Positions 1-7,061 of a stretch of 12,230 bases of DNA are shown here, piece by piece (position 1 is the stretch's first letter; each line of letters starts with the position of its first letter). Source of the stretch: DASWRT01 sp036403035 (GTDB lineage Bacteria > Pseudomonadota > Alphaproteobacteria > ATCC43930 > CGMCC-115725); assembly GCA_036403035.1 (NCBI GenBank), contig DASWRT010000223.1, positions 1 to 12,230 of the forward strand, written 5' to 3'. Made by a program: the position numbers and the translations under genes. The notes under the pieces were generated by a model, which saw nothing but the letters and a program-made list of their open reading frames with translations, did no database searches and was not told the DNA's origin.

Positions 1-136
1 CGTCGACCTGCCAGTTCTCCTGGATCGAGCCGCCCTGCAAGGGCCGGGCGGCGGTGATCTGCGCCGTCCGCGCGTCGGCCGCCTCGGCGATGAAGCGCGC
101 GACGTTGGCCTGGGCGGCGCTGCCGGCGAGCCGCAT
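1..136 (-). CDS. APH-family phosphotransferase, N-terminal fragment
   Basis: The ATG is at 136-134 and 45 codons are visible before the gene leaves the window at base 1. The visible protein begins MRLAGSAAQANVARFIAEAA and reaches GGSIQENWQVD at residues 35-45. A Gly-Gly-x-Ile-Gln-Glu-Asn-Trp segment near the N-terminus is typical of the aminoglycoside-phosphotransferase-like family often found beside acyl-CoA dehydrogenases and acyl-CoA ligases (the ACAD10/11 N-domain type). The substrate is unknown. It follows the SDR and the acyl-CoA synthetase on the same strand, which fits a role in acyl-CoA or alcohol catabolism. The start is unusual: the upstream bases belong to a palindromic insertion and hold no clear Shine-Dalgarno sequence. 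Before the insertion the ATG probably overlapped the SDR stop as TAATG. The family call rests on a short fragment. Confidence 0.6.
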   Translation of the reverse strand, partial: MRLAGSAAQANVARFIAEAADARTAQITAARPLQGGSIQENWQVD

Positions 137-169
137 TAGCCCGGATTTCTCACAAGGAGGAGCACTGCG
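136..169 (+). repeat. Left 34-bp terminal inverted repeat of the MITE
   Basis: It matches the reverse complement of 430-463 at 33 of 34 positions; the mismatch is T at base 150 against G in the partner. It holds AAGGAGGAG, a strong Shine-Dalgarno-like string, pointing into the element. Confidence 0.9.
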
Positions 170-462
170 TTGCACACTGTTGGCGCGCGGTTAGGAGCCG
201 GGCTCTCAGCGAAGCTTTGCTTCGCCTGCCGCCGGCAGCGCAAGCTCTGCTTGCGCGAGAGGCCGCAGGCGATGCGGGCCCATCGGCAAGGCCCGGCGAC
301 GCGGCCGCGCGCCAACAGCGTGCAACCCGGAGGGATGCCGCTCTTTGCCGCCGGCGGGCGTCGCACGCCGCTTCCGATGTGCCGCATCGCTGCGCGTCGC
401 GCTCCTACTCCGGCGGCAAAGAGCGGCATCGCAGTGCTCCTCCTTGTGCGAAATCCGGGCTA
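137..462. mobile_element. MITE-like palindromic element with TA target duplication
   Basis: Bases 136-169 and 430-463 are 34-bp inverted repeats with one mismatch, starting TTAGCCCGGATTTC and containing CACAAGGAGGAGCACTGCG. TA at 137-138 and 461-462 fits a target duplication, giving a 322-bp core (139-460). Two further inverted repeats lie inside: 171-190 with 305-324 (one mismatch in 20) and 334-354 with 410-430 (perfect over 21). Smaller hairpins such as AGCGAAGCTTTGCTTCGC sit within the first arm. No transposase is encoded, so it would be a non-autonomous element. A TA duplication is the habit of IS630/Tc1/mariner-type transposases, but the family assignment is inference. The frames open in this stretch mirror each other and look like by-products of the palindrome. 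Confidence 0.85.
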
Positions 463-463
463 A
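430..463 (-). repeat. Right 34-bp terminal inverted repeat of the MITE
   Basis: This is the reverse-complement partner of 136-169. Its outer end overlaps the SDR stop codon (TAG at 462-460), so the SDR frame now ends on the edge of the element. Confidence 0.9.
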
Positions 464-1218
464 AGGCTGCTTACTGAGTGGCCGCCGTCGACCGGGATGA
501 CGGCGCCGTTGATGTAGGCGCCCGCGTCCGACGCGAGCAGCAGGAGCAGGCCGTCGAGATCCTCCGGCTGGCCAGCGCGCTTGGCCGGGATGCGCGCGAT
601 CAGCTTCTCCCCGGTGGGGCTGCGGAGGAAGTCGCGGTTGATGTCGGTCTCGATATAGCCGGGGGCGATCGCATTGACCGAGATGCCGCGCGCCGCCAGC
701 TCCATCGCCATCACCCGCGTCAGGTGCGCGAGCCCGGCCTTTGATGCCGCGTAGCTCGGGATGCCGCCGATCGTGCGGAGCGCGGTGATCGAGGCGATGT
801 TGACGATCCGCCCCGGCAGGCCGAGCGCGACGAGCCGGTTGGCCACCGCCTGCGCCATCAGGAAGGCGCCCTTGAGGTTGGTGTCGATGACGCGGTCCCA
901 GTCCTCTTCGCTGTGCTCCAGCGTCCGGCCCATCACCGCGATCCCGGAATTGTTGACCAGGATCGTGACCGGCCCGAGCGCCGCCTCGGCCTCGGCGACG
1001 GCGGCGCGCACGCTCTCGCCGCTGGTGACGTCGCAGGACACGGCCACGGCGCGGCCGCCCTGCCCCTCGATCGCCCCGGCGATCTCGGCGAGCCGGTCGG
1101 TGCGCCGCGCCGCCAGCGCGACGGCGGCGCCGGCCCCGGCGAGGACGCGGGCGAAATGCTCGCCCAGCCCGCCGGAGGCGCCGGTGACGAGCGCGACTTT
1201 CCCCGACAGATCGGTCAC
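460..1218 (-). CDS. Short-chain dehydrogenase/reductase (SDR)
   Basis: This 252-residue protein is a classical SDR, an NAD(P)-dependent oxidoreductase of alcohols or ketones, probably cytosolic. It shows the Rossmann glycine motif TGASGGLG (12-19), Asp63 in CDV, NNSG (89-92) in place of NNAG, Asn114, and the catalytic Ser143, Tyr156 and Lys160 (YAASK). The PG segment at 186-187 and the C-terminal VDGGHSVSSL are also usual. The length is normal for the family. The start is GTG, in a GTGA overlap with the stop of the upstream acyl-CoA synthetase gene, so translation is likely coupled. The stop codon sits at the edge of the MITE; without the insertion it would read TAA and overlap the next ATG. 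The partner genes suggest a 3-hydroxyacyl or short alcohol substrate, but the sequence does not fix it. Confidence 0.93.
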   Translation of the reverse strand: MTDLSGKVALVTGASGGLGEHFARVLAGAGAAVALAARRTDRLAEIAGAIEGQGGRAVAVSCDVTSGESVRAAVAEAEAALGPVTILVNNSGIAVMGRTLEHSEEDWDRVIDTNLKGAFLMAQAVANRLVALGLPGRIVNIASITALRTIGGIPSYAASKAGLAHLTRVMAMELAARGISVNAIAPGYIETDINRDFLRSPTGEKLIARIPAKRAGQPEDLDGLLLLLASDAGAYINGAVIPVDGGHSVSSL

Positions 1219-2957
1219 GCCTCTTCTCCTCGTTCTCCCAGGCCGGGCGCCGACGCAAGGTCGCGCAGCACGAATTTCTGGATCTTGCCGGTCGACGTCT
1301 TCGGCAGCGGCCCGAACACCACGGTCTTCGGCACCTTGTAGCGCGCCATGTTCTCGCGGCAGAAGGCGATGATGTCCGCCGCCGTGACGTCGCCGGCATC
1401 GGGCTTCAGCGTGATGAAGGCGCAGGGCGTCTCGCCCCAGGTCTCGTCGGGCCGGGCGACGACCGCGGCCTCCATCACCTTCGGGTGCCGGTACAGCATC
1501 TCCTCGACCTCCAGCGACGAGATGTTCTCACCGCCGGAGATGATGACGTCCTTCGAGCGGTCCTTGACCTCGACATAGCCGTCGGGATGCATCACGGCGA
1601 GGTCGCCGGTATGGAACCAGCCCCCGGCGAACGCCTCGGCGGTCGCCGTCGGGTTCTTCAGGTAGCCGCGCATCAGCGTGTTGCTGCGCAGCATCAGCTC
1701 GCCCATCGTCGCGCCGTCGGCCGGCACGTCTTCCATCGTCTTGGGGTCGACCACGCGCCATTGGTCGACCGTCACGTGGCCGACCCCCTGCCGCGCCATC
1801 ATCGCCGCCTTCTCCTCCAGCGGCAGGCCGCTCCACGGCTCCTGCCACGCGCAGATCGTCGACGGGCCGTAGGATTCGGTGAGGCCGTAGAGGTGGGTGA
1901 CGCGGAAGCCCATCCGCTCCATGTTGGCGATTATCGCGGAGGGCGGCGCCGCGCCGCCGGTCGCGACCTCGACGACGTGCGGCAAGGGCCGCTTCACGCC
2001 CTCGGGCGCGTGCACCAGCAGGTTCAGCACGATCGGCGCGCCGCAGAGATGGGTCACCCGGTTCTCGACGAGCGACGGGAAGATCAGCGCCGGGTCGACG
2101 CGGCGCAGGCAGACATGCGTGCCGCCCACCGCCGTGACCGCCCAGGTATAGGTCCAGCCGTTGCAGTGGAACATCGGCAGCGTCCAGAGATAGACGATCG
2201 ACGCCGAGAGGCCGAACGCAACCGCGTTGCCGAACGCGTTCAGGAACGCGCCGCGGTGGTGATAGACGACGCCCTTCGGGTTGCCGGTGGTGCCGGACGT
2301 GTAGTTGAGCGTGATCGCTTGCCACTCGTCGTTCGGCAGGACCGGCGCCGCCTCGGGATCGCCCTCGGCGAGGAACGCCTCGTACTCGATCTCGCCGACG
2401 CGCTCCGGTCCGCTGCCGAGACCCGCCTCGTACTCCGCGTCCGCGGCGTCGATCACCAGGATCCGCCGCTCGATCCGCCGCAGCGCGTCGCGCGCCGTCG
2501 CCGCGAACTCGGGATCGACGATCAGCACCTTGGCGCCGCCATGCTCCAGGATGAAGGCGATCGAGGCGGCGTCGAGCCGGTAGTTGAGCGCATTGAGGAC
2601 CGCGCCGGCCATCGGCACGCCGTAGTGCGCCTCCAGCATCGGCGGAACGTTCGGCGCCAGCACCGCGACCACGTCGCCGTGTCCGATCCCGGCGCGGCGG
2701 CGCAGCGCGTCGGCGAGGCGGTGGCAGCGCGCCCCGAACTCGGCATAGGTAAAGCGCCGGCCGCCGTGAACCACCGCGGTCTTTTCGGGCCACGTCGCAG
2801 CGCTGCGGACGAGGAAGGAGATCGGCGTCAGCGGCGCGTGGTTGGCGGCGTTGCGCGCGAGGTGCGGCGCGTCGTACATGCTGCAAGCGTGGCGATCGGC
2901 CATCGTCGGTACCGCTGCGGTTGAGGTCTGCTGATCGGGGACGGCTCGATACAGCAT
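1215..2957 (-). CDS. AMP-dependent acyl-CoA synthetase
   Basis: The enzyme activates a carboxylic acid to its acyl-CoA through an acyl-adenylate (ANL superfamily). Numbering from the longest frame (580 residues), it has the P-loop YTSGTTGNPKG (219-229), LYGLTESYGP (356-365), the GWFHTGDL segment (446-453), DRSKDVIISGGENI (466-479) and the catalytic Lys558 in PKTSTGKIQK. The YGPSTICAWQ region resembles short- and medium-chain ligases of the plant AAE/BZO1 and bacterial DmdB-like branch, so a short or medium acyl substrate is an inference. The start is uncertain. At 2957 AAGGAG touches the ATG with no spacing, and family similarity begins near MYDAPHLARN, so ATG at 2903 or 2879 may be the true start. 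It leads the operon with the SDR and the phosphotransferase. Confidence 0.93.
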   Translation of the reverse strand: MLYRAVPDQQTSTAAVPTMADRHACSMYDAPHLARNAANHAPLTPISFLVRSAATWPEKTAVVHGGRRFTYAEFGARCHRLADALRRRAGIGHGDVVAVLAPNVPPMLEAHYGVPMAGAVLNALNYRLDAASIAFILEHGGAKVLIVDPEFAATARDALRRIERRILVIDAADAEYEAGLGSGPERVGEIEYEAFLAEGDPEAAPVLPNDEWQAITLNYTSGTTGNPKGVVYHHRGAFLNAFGNAVAFGLSASIVYLWTLPMFHCNGWTYTWAVTAVGGTHVCLRRVDPALIFPSLVENRVTHLCGAPIVLNLLVHAPEGVKRPLPHVVEVATGGAAPPSAIIANMERMGFRVTHLYGLTESYGPSTICAWQEPWSGLPLEEKAAMMARQGVGHVTVDQWRVVDPKTMEDVPADGATMGELMLRSNTLMRGYLKNPTATAEAFAGGWFHTGDLAVMHPDGYVEVKDRSKDVIISGGENISSLEVEEMLYRHPKVMEAAVVARPDETWGETPCAFITLKPDAGDVTAADIIAFCRENMARYKVPKTVVFGPLPKTSTGKIQKFVLRDLASAPGLGERGEEA

Positions 2958-3078
2958 CTCCTTCGTCCGGACGGAACGTCAAGCGCACCTTGCCCGTGTA
3001 ATATGCATCGGCCGCATCGTGTGCACGGCCGGTGAGCGGCGCCGGCGGAAAGCCGGCCAGGGCAGAAGGAGTGAGCGC

Positions 3079-3729
3079 ATGCGCATCGACATCGTCTCCG
3101 ACGTGATCTGCCCCTGGTGCTACATCGGCAAGCGACGGCTCGACCGGGCGTTGCGCGCCCGGCCGGCGGTCGCCGCGTCCGCGACGCTCTCGTGGCGCGC
3201 CTTCCAACTCAACCCGGAGATGCCGGCGAGCGGCATCTCGCGCGACGCCTATCTCTCGGCGAAGTTCGGCAATGCCGGGCATGCGCGGCGCGCCTATGCG
3301 AGCGTCGCCGAGGCGGGCGCCGCCGAGGGGATCGAGTTCGATTTCGACCGGATCCGCCGCACGCCGAACACTCGGGACGCGCACCGGCTGATCCGCTACG
3401 CGGCGCGGCGCGGCCGAGCCGAACCGACGGTAGAGGCGCTGTTCCGCGCCTATTTCCGCGACGGCCGCGACATCGGCGACCGCGCGGCGCTGATCGAGAT
3501 CGCCGACGAGGTCGGCTTCGAGCCGGCGCACGCGGCGGACTACCTGGCGAGCGGCGACGGCCTGGACGACGTGCTGAGCGAGGACCGCAGCGCCCGCCGC
3601 CTGGGCATCAACGCGGTGCCCTGCTTCATCATCGACGGCGGCTACGCGATCTCCGGCGCGCAGGAGCCGGAATTCTTCCTGCCGCTGTTCGACCTCGCCC
3701 TGAACGCGCCGATGGCGGTGGAGGAGTAG
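3079..3729 (+). CDS. FrnE-like DsbA-family oxidoreductase
   Basis: This 216-residue thioredoxin-fold protein of the FrnE / 2-hydroxychromene-2-carboxylate isomerase-like DsbA branch begins MRIDIVSDVICPWCYIGKRR. The CPWC redox motif is at residues 12-15, just after the first strand. There is no signal peptide, so it probably acts in the cytoplasm. The cis-proline region reads INAVPCFIIDGGYAISGAQ near the C-terminus, as expected for FrnE proteins, and the length is normal. The start at 3079 is preferred over an in-frame ATG at 3019 because AAGGAG lies seven bases upstream and because the family begins here. It is divergent from the acyl-CoA synthetase operon. It could serve as a disulphide isomerase or as a glutathione-dependent isomerase; the sequence does not decide. 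Confidence 0.93.
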   Translation: MRIDIVSDVICPWCYIGKRRLDRALRARPAVAASATLSWRAFQLNPEMPASGISRDAYLSAKFGNAGHARRAYASVAEAGAAEGIEFDFDRIRRTPNTRDAHRLIRYAARRGRAEPTVEALFRAYFRDGRDIGDRAALIEIADEVGFEPAHAADYLASGDGLDDVLSEDRSARRLGINAVPCFIIDGGYAISGAQEPEFFLPLFDLALNAPMAVEE

Positions 3730-3814
3730 CGCGTAAGGGGTGACGCACTAACGGGGAACCGGCGAATAGTATATCTGATATGGACATTGAACAACCGCCC
3801 GACCTTGCGACCGG

Positions 3815-4030
3815 TCAGTCGGGAATCCGGGCGTAACCTCGACGCTCGAGCTTGCCGACGCAGGCTGTCTCGTCGGCACGTGCTTGGCTGAACAGGCCGA
3901 CCGGATAGGGGCCGCAGGTCGCGATTTCGCCGGTCGCCGGGTCTCGCAGCTTCACCGGCGAGGTCTGGACCGGGGACGCGGTGCACGCGCCGAGGACAAG
4001 ACATAGCGCGCCAACGAATATTCGGCTCAT
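3815..4030 (-). CDS. Small lipoprotein, unknown function
   Basis: This 71-residue protein begins MSRIFVGALCLVLGAC: a short basic N-terminus, a hydrophobic stretch and a lipobox (LGAC, cleavage before Cys16). It should be exported and lipid-anchored. The mature part is about 56 residues, with two more cysteines (Cys39, Cys57) and the segment PATGEIATCGPYPVG. Similar small lipoproteins of unknown function occur in alphaproteobacteria. A good ribosome site (GGGAGGT, seven bases before the ATG) fixes the start and excludes longer in-frame starts upstream. It stands alone between the FrnE-like gene, which converges on it, and a divergent toxin pseudogene. No function is assigned. Confidence 0.75.
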   Translation of the reverse strand: MSRIFVGALCLVLGACTASPVQTSPVKLRDPATGEIATCGPYPVGLFSQARADETACVGKLERRGYARIPD

Positions 4031-4055
4031 CGCCGGACCTCCCTTTCCCGCTCCG

Positions 4056-4344
4056 GTGTCGCACGCTGCGAAAGTCCAACGCAATTGGAGGGCGGATTTC
4101 GTCACCGGCCAGCACTTTGATAAGTACCGCGATGCGGCATACCGGACGGCGCAACTCATCCGCCGCCGCATCGAGCAGCTTGCCGAGCAGCCTGGCCTCG
4201 GCCGCCCCGGCCGGGCCGGGTGGCCGGCTCTCGCGAACTGGTGATAGCCGGCACCCCGTACCCTGTCGCTTATCGTATTGCCGGCCGCCCATCGACGTGC
4301 TCGCGATCCTGCACGGCGCGCGACGCTGGCCTGAAATGCTCTGA
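4056..4344 (+). pseudogene. ParE/RelE-family toxin, two frameshifts
   Basis: Three successive frames give one continuous ParE-like protein. Frame one (from a possible GTG at 4056) reads AAYRTAQLIRRRIEQLAEQP and then GLGRPGR to 4214. Frame two (from 4220) reads VAGSRELVIAGTPYPVAYRI to about 4288. Frame three (4291-4344) reads IDVLAILHGARRWPEML and stops. The GRPGR-V-x-G-(T/S)-REL and LHGARRWP segments are hallmarks of plasmid-stabilisation (ParE/RelE) toxins. The first shift is a tandem duplication of CCGGG near 4211-4220; the second is one missing C in the run near 4288-4290. No antitoxin gene lies beside it. No Shine-Dalgarno sequence precedes the GTG, so the original start may also be lost. 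Confidence 0.85.
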
Positions 4345-4507
4345 TGAGCGGTTGCGCAAGTTCCGCTCGTTCTGACGGGCGCCGGTAACCGGACTGTCAC
4401 TGGTGCGACGCCGATGCCGGCGGCATAACGCAGCCGTTATTCATCAAGGCAGCAGGCTTGGCTGGACGGCAGCGAGGCGATCCGCCCGATGCGGCGAAGG
4501 AGGGACG

Positions 4508-5191
4508 ATGAGCCGGCAGGAGACATGGAGCGCGGTCGACCAGTACATCACGGACCTGCTGGTCCCGCCCGACCCGGCGCTGGATGCGGCGCTGGCGGCC
4601 AGCGACGCTGCCGGCCTGCCGACGATCAACGTCGCGCCGAACCAGGGCAGGATGCTGATGATGCTGGCGCAGATGCGCGGGGCGCGCCGTATCCTGGAGA
4701 TCGGCACGCTCGGCGGGTACAGCACGATCTGGCTGGCGCGGGGGCTGCCGGCGGACGGCAGCGGCCGTCTGGTCACGCTGGAGGCGAACCCGAAGCACGC
4801 CGAGGTCGCGCGCGCCAACATCGCGCGGGCCGGTCTGGCCGACGTCGTCGAGCTGCGCGTCGGCCGGGCGCTGGACACGCTGCCGCAGATCGCGGCCGAG
4901 GGCGGCGGCCCGTTCGACCTGATCTTCATCGACGCCGACAAGCCGGGCAACCCGGACTATCTCGCCTGGGCGCTCCGCCTCTCGCGCCGCGGCAGCCTGA
5001 TCGTCGCCGACAACGTCGTGCGAAACGGCGCGGTGATCGACGAAGCGAGCGCCGACCTGGGCGTCCAGGGAACGCGCCGCATGATGGAACTGCTCGCCGC
5101 CGAGCCGCGCGTCACCGCGACGGCCGTTCAGACGGTGGGCAGCAAGGGGTATGACGGATTCGCGATGGCGCTGGTGACGGCGGATCCGTGA
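4508..5191 (+). CDS. SAM-dependent O-methyltransferase, family 3 (COMT-like)
   Basis: This 227-residue protein belongs to the cation-dependent O-methyltransferase family that includes caffeoyl-CoA and catechol O-methyltransferases. SAM-binding motif I is RILEIGTLGGYST (61-73), the acidic residue after strand 2 is Glu92 (TLEANPKHAEVARANI), and the metal-binding residues are Asp142 (FIDADKP), Asp168 and Asn169 (ADNVV). The C-terminus GYDGFAMALV is usual. AAGGAGGGACG precedes the ATG at 4508, which fixes the start; an in-frame ATG at 4403 lacks support. The substrate is unknown. The second half of the gene and its downstream palindrome recur about 2.2 kb downstream as a truncated copy. Confidence 0.93.
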   Translation: MSRQETWSAVDQYITDLLVPPDPALDAALAASDAAGLPTINVAPNQGRMLMMLAQMRGARRILEIGTLGGYSTIWLARGLPADGSGRLVTLEANPKHAEVARANIARAGLADVVELRVGRALDTLPQIAAEGGGPFDLIFIDADKPGNPDYLAWALRLSRRGSLIVADNVVRNGAVIDEASADLGVQGTRRMMELLAAEPRVTATAVQTVGSKGYDGFAMALVTADP

Positions 5192-5237
5192 GGTGCCTGT
5201 CCGGCACGGACCGTGCCGATGTTAGCGCTAACATTTC
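4866..5237 (+). repeat. Direct repeat, copy 1 (methyltransferase 3' half plus palindrome)
   Basis: The block starts inside the intact methyltransferase (residue about 120) and ends in ATTTC, just after the palindrome. It matches 7062-7439 at roughly nine bases in ten by eye, in the same orientation. Copy 2 differs by a 9-bp tandem insertion and a few single-base deletions. Confidence 0.9.
5219..5234. promoter_or_regulatory. Perfect 16-bp palindrome, LacI-type operator-like
   Basis: ATGTTAGCGCTAACAT is a perfect palindrome with the central CG step and TTAGC/GCTAA arms seen in operators of LacI-family repressors. It lies 27 bases after the methyltransferase stop, preceded by the near-palindrome GGCACGGACCGTGCC (5203-5217). 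No LacI-family gene is present in the window, and no gene starts on the plus strand soon after it. Its role is inference. Confidence 0.5.
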
Positions 5238-5507
5238 GGCCGCGCCTCTTGTTTCGACGGCTCCGCCCGCGGAACTGATGTTGCGGGATCTCCAGCGGAC
5301 AGACGCAACAAAAAGAACCCCGCCTCCCGGGAAGTTGGCGGGGTTGGAGATTTGCTGAGCGCGAGGGGGGTCGCGCCCAGCTAAGAGTCGCGCAATTTCG
5401 TTGCCTATGCAACGGTTTCTCTATTCCGCGATTGCGGCAGCGCATTTCGGCGTCGTCGGCTCCGCGCCGGCCGACAACCGGGACCGGCTATTTGCATCTC
5501 CGCCGGA
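5235..5507. other. Intergenic stretch, no gene seen; possible 3' UTR or small RNA
   Basis: Apart from the terminator, this gap between the methyltransferase and the MerR-like gene holds a short hairpin (GTTGC at 5400-5404 with GCAAC at 5409-5413). The roughly 160 bases between the regulator stop and the terminator are long for a simple 3' end and could form a processed RNA. No coding frame here looks real. Confidence 0.3.
5307..5345 (-). terminator. Rho-independent terminator, minus strand
   Basis: A perfect 9-bp stem, AACCCCGCC (5316-5324) with GGCGGGGTT (5337-5345), has a 12-base loop. Read on the minus strand it is followed by TCTTTTTGT. It lies about 160 bases beyond the stop of the MerR-like gene and would end that transcript. 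The plus-strand side has no U-tract, so it is not a good terminator for the methyltransferase. Confidence 0.75.
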
Positions 5508-6047
5508 TCACTCGGCGCGGCCCTTCCGCTGGGCGCTGAGACGAGAAAGGTCCCGGTCGATCCCGGCGAGGAGTCGCGTGAGATTGATGCAGCCCGCATG
5601 GCGCAAGGTCAGCGCGCGATTGCAGGCCTCCTGCCATGGCAGCACCGCACCGGGAAGGCTTTCGCCGACACTGTAGACGACCCAAAAGGGAGATGATTCG
5701 TCCCGATGCCGCACGTCCGTCGCAACGTGGGCATAATCCTGTTGGCACGCCCGAACGCGGTCCGATGTGGGCGAGCGGAGTTCGCGGCGGACGTCCGTCT
5801 CCCTGTCGCCGTAAATCACGGCGGCGGCCGTCGCCATCGCATTGTCGGCGCTGAACCCGCCGGCGAGAAACTCCCGCAGCAGACCGATATAGAACACGTC
5901 GATTGCCCAGAGATGTCGATGATGGCCGGAGAGCGCCGGGTCGGTGTGTATCAGTCGCCGCCCCTCCCAGGAGCGTATCGTTGCACCGGGTATACCGAGA
6001 ACCCGCCCCGCTTCGCTTGACCCAAACGTGCGATTATATGGCACCAT
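5508..6047 (-). CDS. MerR-like helix-turn-helix regulator
   Basis: This 179-residue protein has an N-terminal MerR-type winged helix: FGSSEAGRVLGIPGATIRSW (8-27), then EGRRLI and a HHRHLWAIDV segment that matches the end of the MerR DNA-binding domain. The rest (about 55-179) is not recognised; it is partly helical, ends in a basic tail, and lacks a visible ligand motif. It may bind DNA as a dimer. The start is uncertain: ATG at 6047 is chosen, TTG at 6059 is in frame, and neither has a good ribosome site. TATAAT at 6038-6033 (minus strand), 15 bases after TTGAAT, lies inside the first codons, so either that match is chance or translation starts further in. The terminator at 5307-5345 follows it. 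Confidence 0.7.
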   Translation of the reverse strand: MVPYNRTFGSSEAGRVLGIPGATIRSWEGRRLIHTDPALSGHHRHLWAIDVFYIGLLREFLAGGFSADNAMATAAAVIYGDRETDVRRELRSPTSDRVRACQQDYAHVATDVRHRDESSPFWVVYSVGESLPGAVLPWQEACNRALTLRHAGCINLTRLLAGIDRDLSRLSAQRKGRAE

Positions 6048-6059
6048 GTCACTATTCAA

Positions 6060-6793
6060 CTACAGGTCGAACAACGACACAACCACGCGATATCACAAAA
6101 AAGCTCCGGCCGCCCTCTTGCTGACCCTTAGGATGAGAGACACAACTCCGTGCTCCGGGTTATTCGGAGTGCGCGCTCGTGCGTTGCTCCCAACCGGGAT
6201 AAGGCGATGCCATTCACTAGAACCTGCGACGCGGCCGCGGAGCGGCGCTCGACCTCTATCTAAAGACTTGGCGTCCCTTAATCGGCAAGTATGCATAAGA
6301 CCGCTTGACCTCAAGCCGAGGCTACATTTTCCGCTGCTCCGACAGGTCGCCGCCTCGACATATTGCCAGAAAACGCATCGACGAAAGCAGTAATAGGCAA
6401 GCGAAAGAGATCGATTCTCAAGCGGTATCGTTTCATCCGCAACAAAGAAGCGCGTACTTGGAAAGCACTATAGTCTCGCAACAATTGGGAGTTCTAGAAA
6501 AACGATATAAAAAAGCAATAATCGTCAATATCCATCGAGTAAAAAGCCGTTACGGTTTAGTGTCCATGTTGATAGTTGCTAAATCAGTCGCCGGCATGGT
6601 CTGATCCGTTCCGAAATTTAGAAAATCGTAGATCCTGCAGCGCTAGCCCGCATTTCTCACCACTGTCCTGGTGAAGACAGCGAGGCAATGACTGCGGCTG
6701 GAGATTGATTGCGGCTGTGTGGCAGCCGTCATCTATCGGGGGAAGCCTCACCGACCGCCGCCTTTCATCCGCTCGGCAGTGGAGTAATACGAG
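6060..6793. other. Gene-poor, AT-richer stretch
   Basis: No frame here has both a ribosome site and a recognisable product. The part from about 6390 to 6640 is visibly AT-rich compared with its neighbours, with runs such as AAAAACGATATAAAAAAG, and looks like foreign or decayed DNA. It contains a possible promoter (TTGGGA, 15 bases, TATAAA near 6485-6511) with no gene behind it, and near its end a sequence resembling the MITE tip. Confidence 0.6.
6643..6660 (+). repeat. Sequence like the MITE tip, solitary
   Basis: CTAGCCCGCATTTCTCAC matches the left tip of the 137-462 element (TTAGCCCGGATTTCTCAC) at 16 of 18 bases and then diverges. I found no inverted partner in the window, so it may be one end of a related or decayed element. 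Confidence 0.4.
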
Positions 6794-7051
6794 ATGCACC
6801 TTGTTACGATCGAACGGCACAGGGACCACGGTTTACGACGCACCTTGTTCGCCATTGAAGATTGGCTCAACGAGAACGGCGTCGCGTACCAGCGGTTGCA
6901 GGTATGCGGCGGCAGCCGCCCAGGAACGGTGGCCTTCGCCGTGCGCTTCGATTCGCAGCAGCAGGCGCGCCGATTCGCCGATGTCTTTCCGCCGTGGGTG
7001 GAAACCGGCAACGGCGATGCGCAGCGTCACCGGAGATGCCACGTCCGTTAG
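6794..7051 (+). CDS. Hypothetical protein, possibly truncated
   Basis: This 85-residue frame begins MHLVTIERHRDHGLRRTLFA and continues IEDWLNENGVAYQRL and VAFAVRFDSQQQARRFADVF. GGAG lies nine bases before the ATG. The alternation of charged and hydrophobic residues and the codon use look like a real protein, but I do not recognise the family and assign no function. The C-terminal residues (about 75-85, GDAQRHRRCHVR) look unlike the rest. The frame ends ten bases before the duplicated methyltransferase block, so the duplication may have replaced its original 3' end. No partner gene is evident. Confidence 0.5.
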   Translation: MHLVTIERHRDHGLRRTLFAIEDWLNENGVAYQRLQVCGGSRPGTVAFAVRFDSQQQARRFADVFPPWVETGNGDAQRHRRCHVR

Positions 7052-7061
7052 CGCGCGGGAA

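Noticed and set aside
206..1399. Long minus-strand frame across the MITE, SDR and ligase end
   Set aside because: It is very Arg-rich and out of frame with the well-supported SDR and acyl-CoA synthetase; it is a GC-bias artefact.
1485..2924. Long plus-strand frame opposite the acyl-CoA synthetase
   Set aside because: Arg/His/Val-rich composition, no motifs, and the opposite strand carries a complete ANL enzyme.
3642..4400. Minus-strand frame spanning the lipoprotein and ParE pseudogene
   Set aside because: It is out of frame with the lipoprotein, which has its own signal peptide and ribosome site.
6305..6604. 99-residue plus-strand frame in the AT-rich stretch
   Set aside because: It starts at TTG with no ribosome site and shows no recognisable motif; the open frame can be explained by the local composition.
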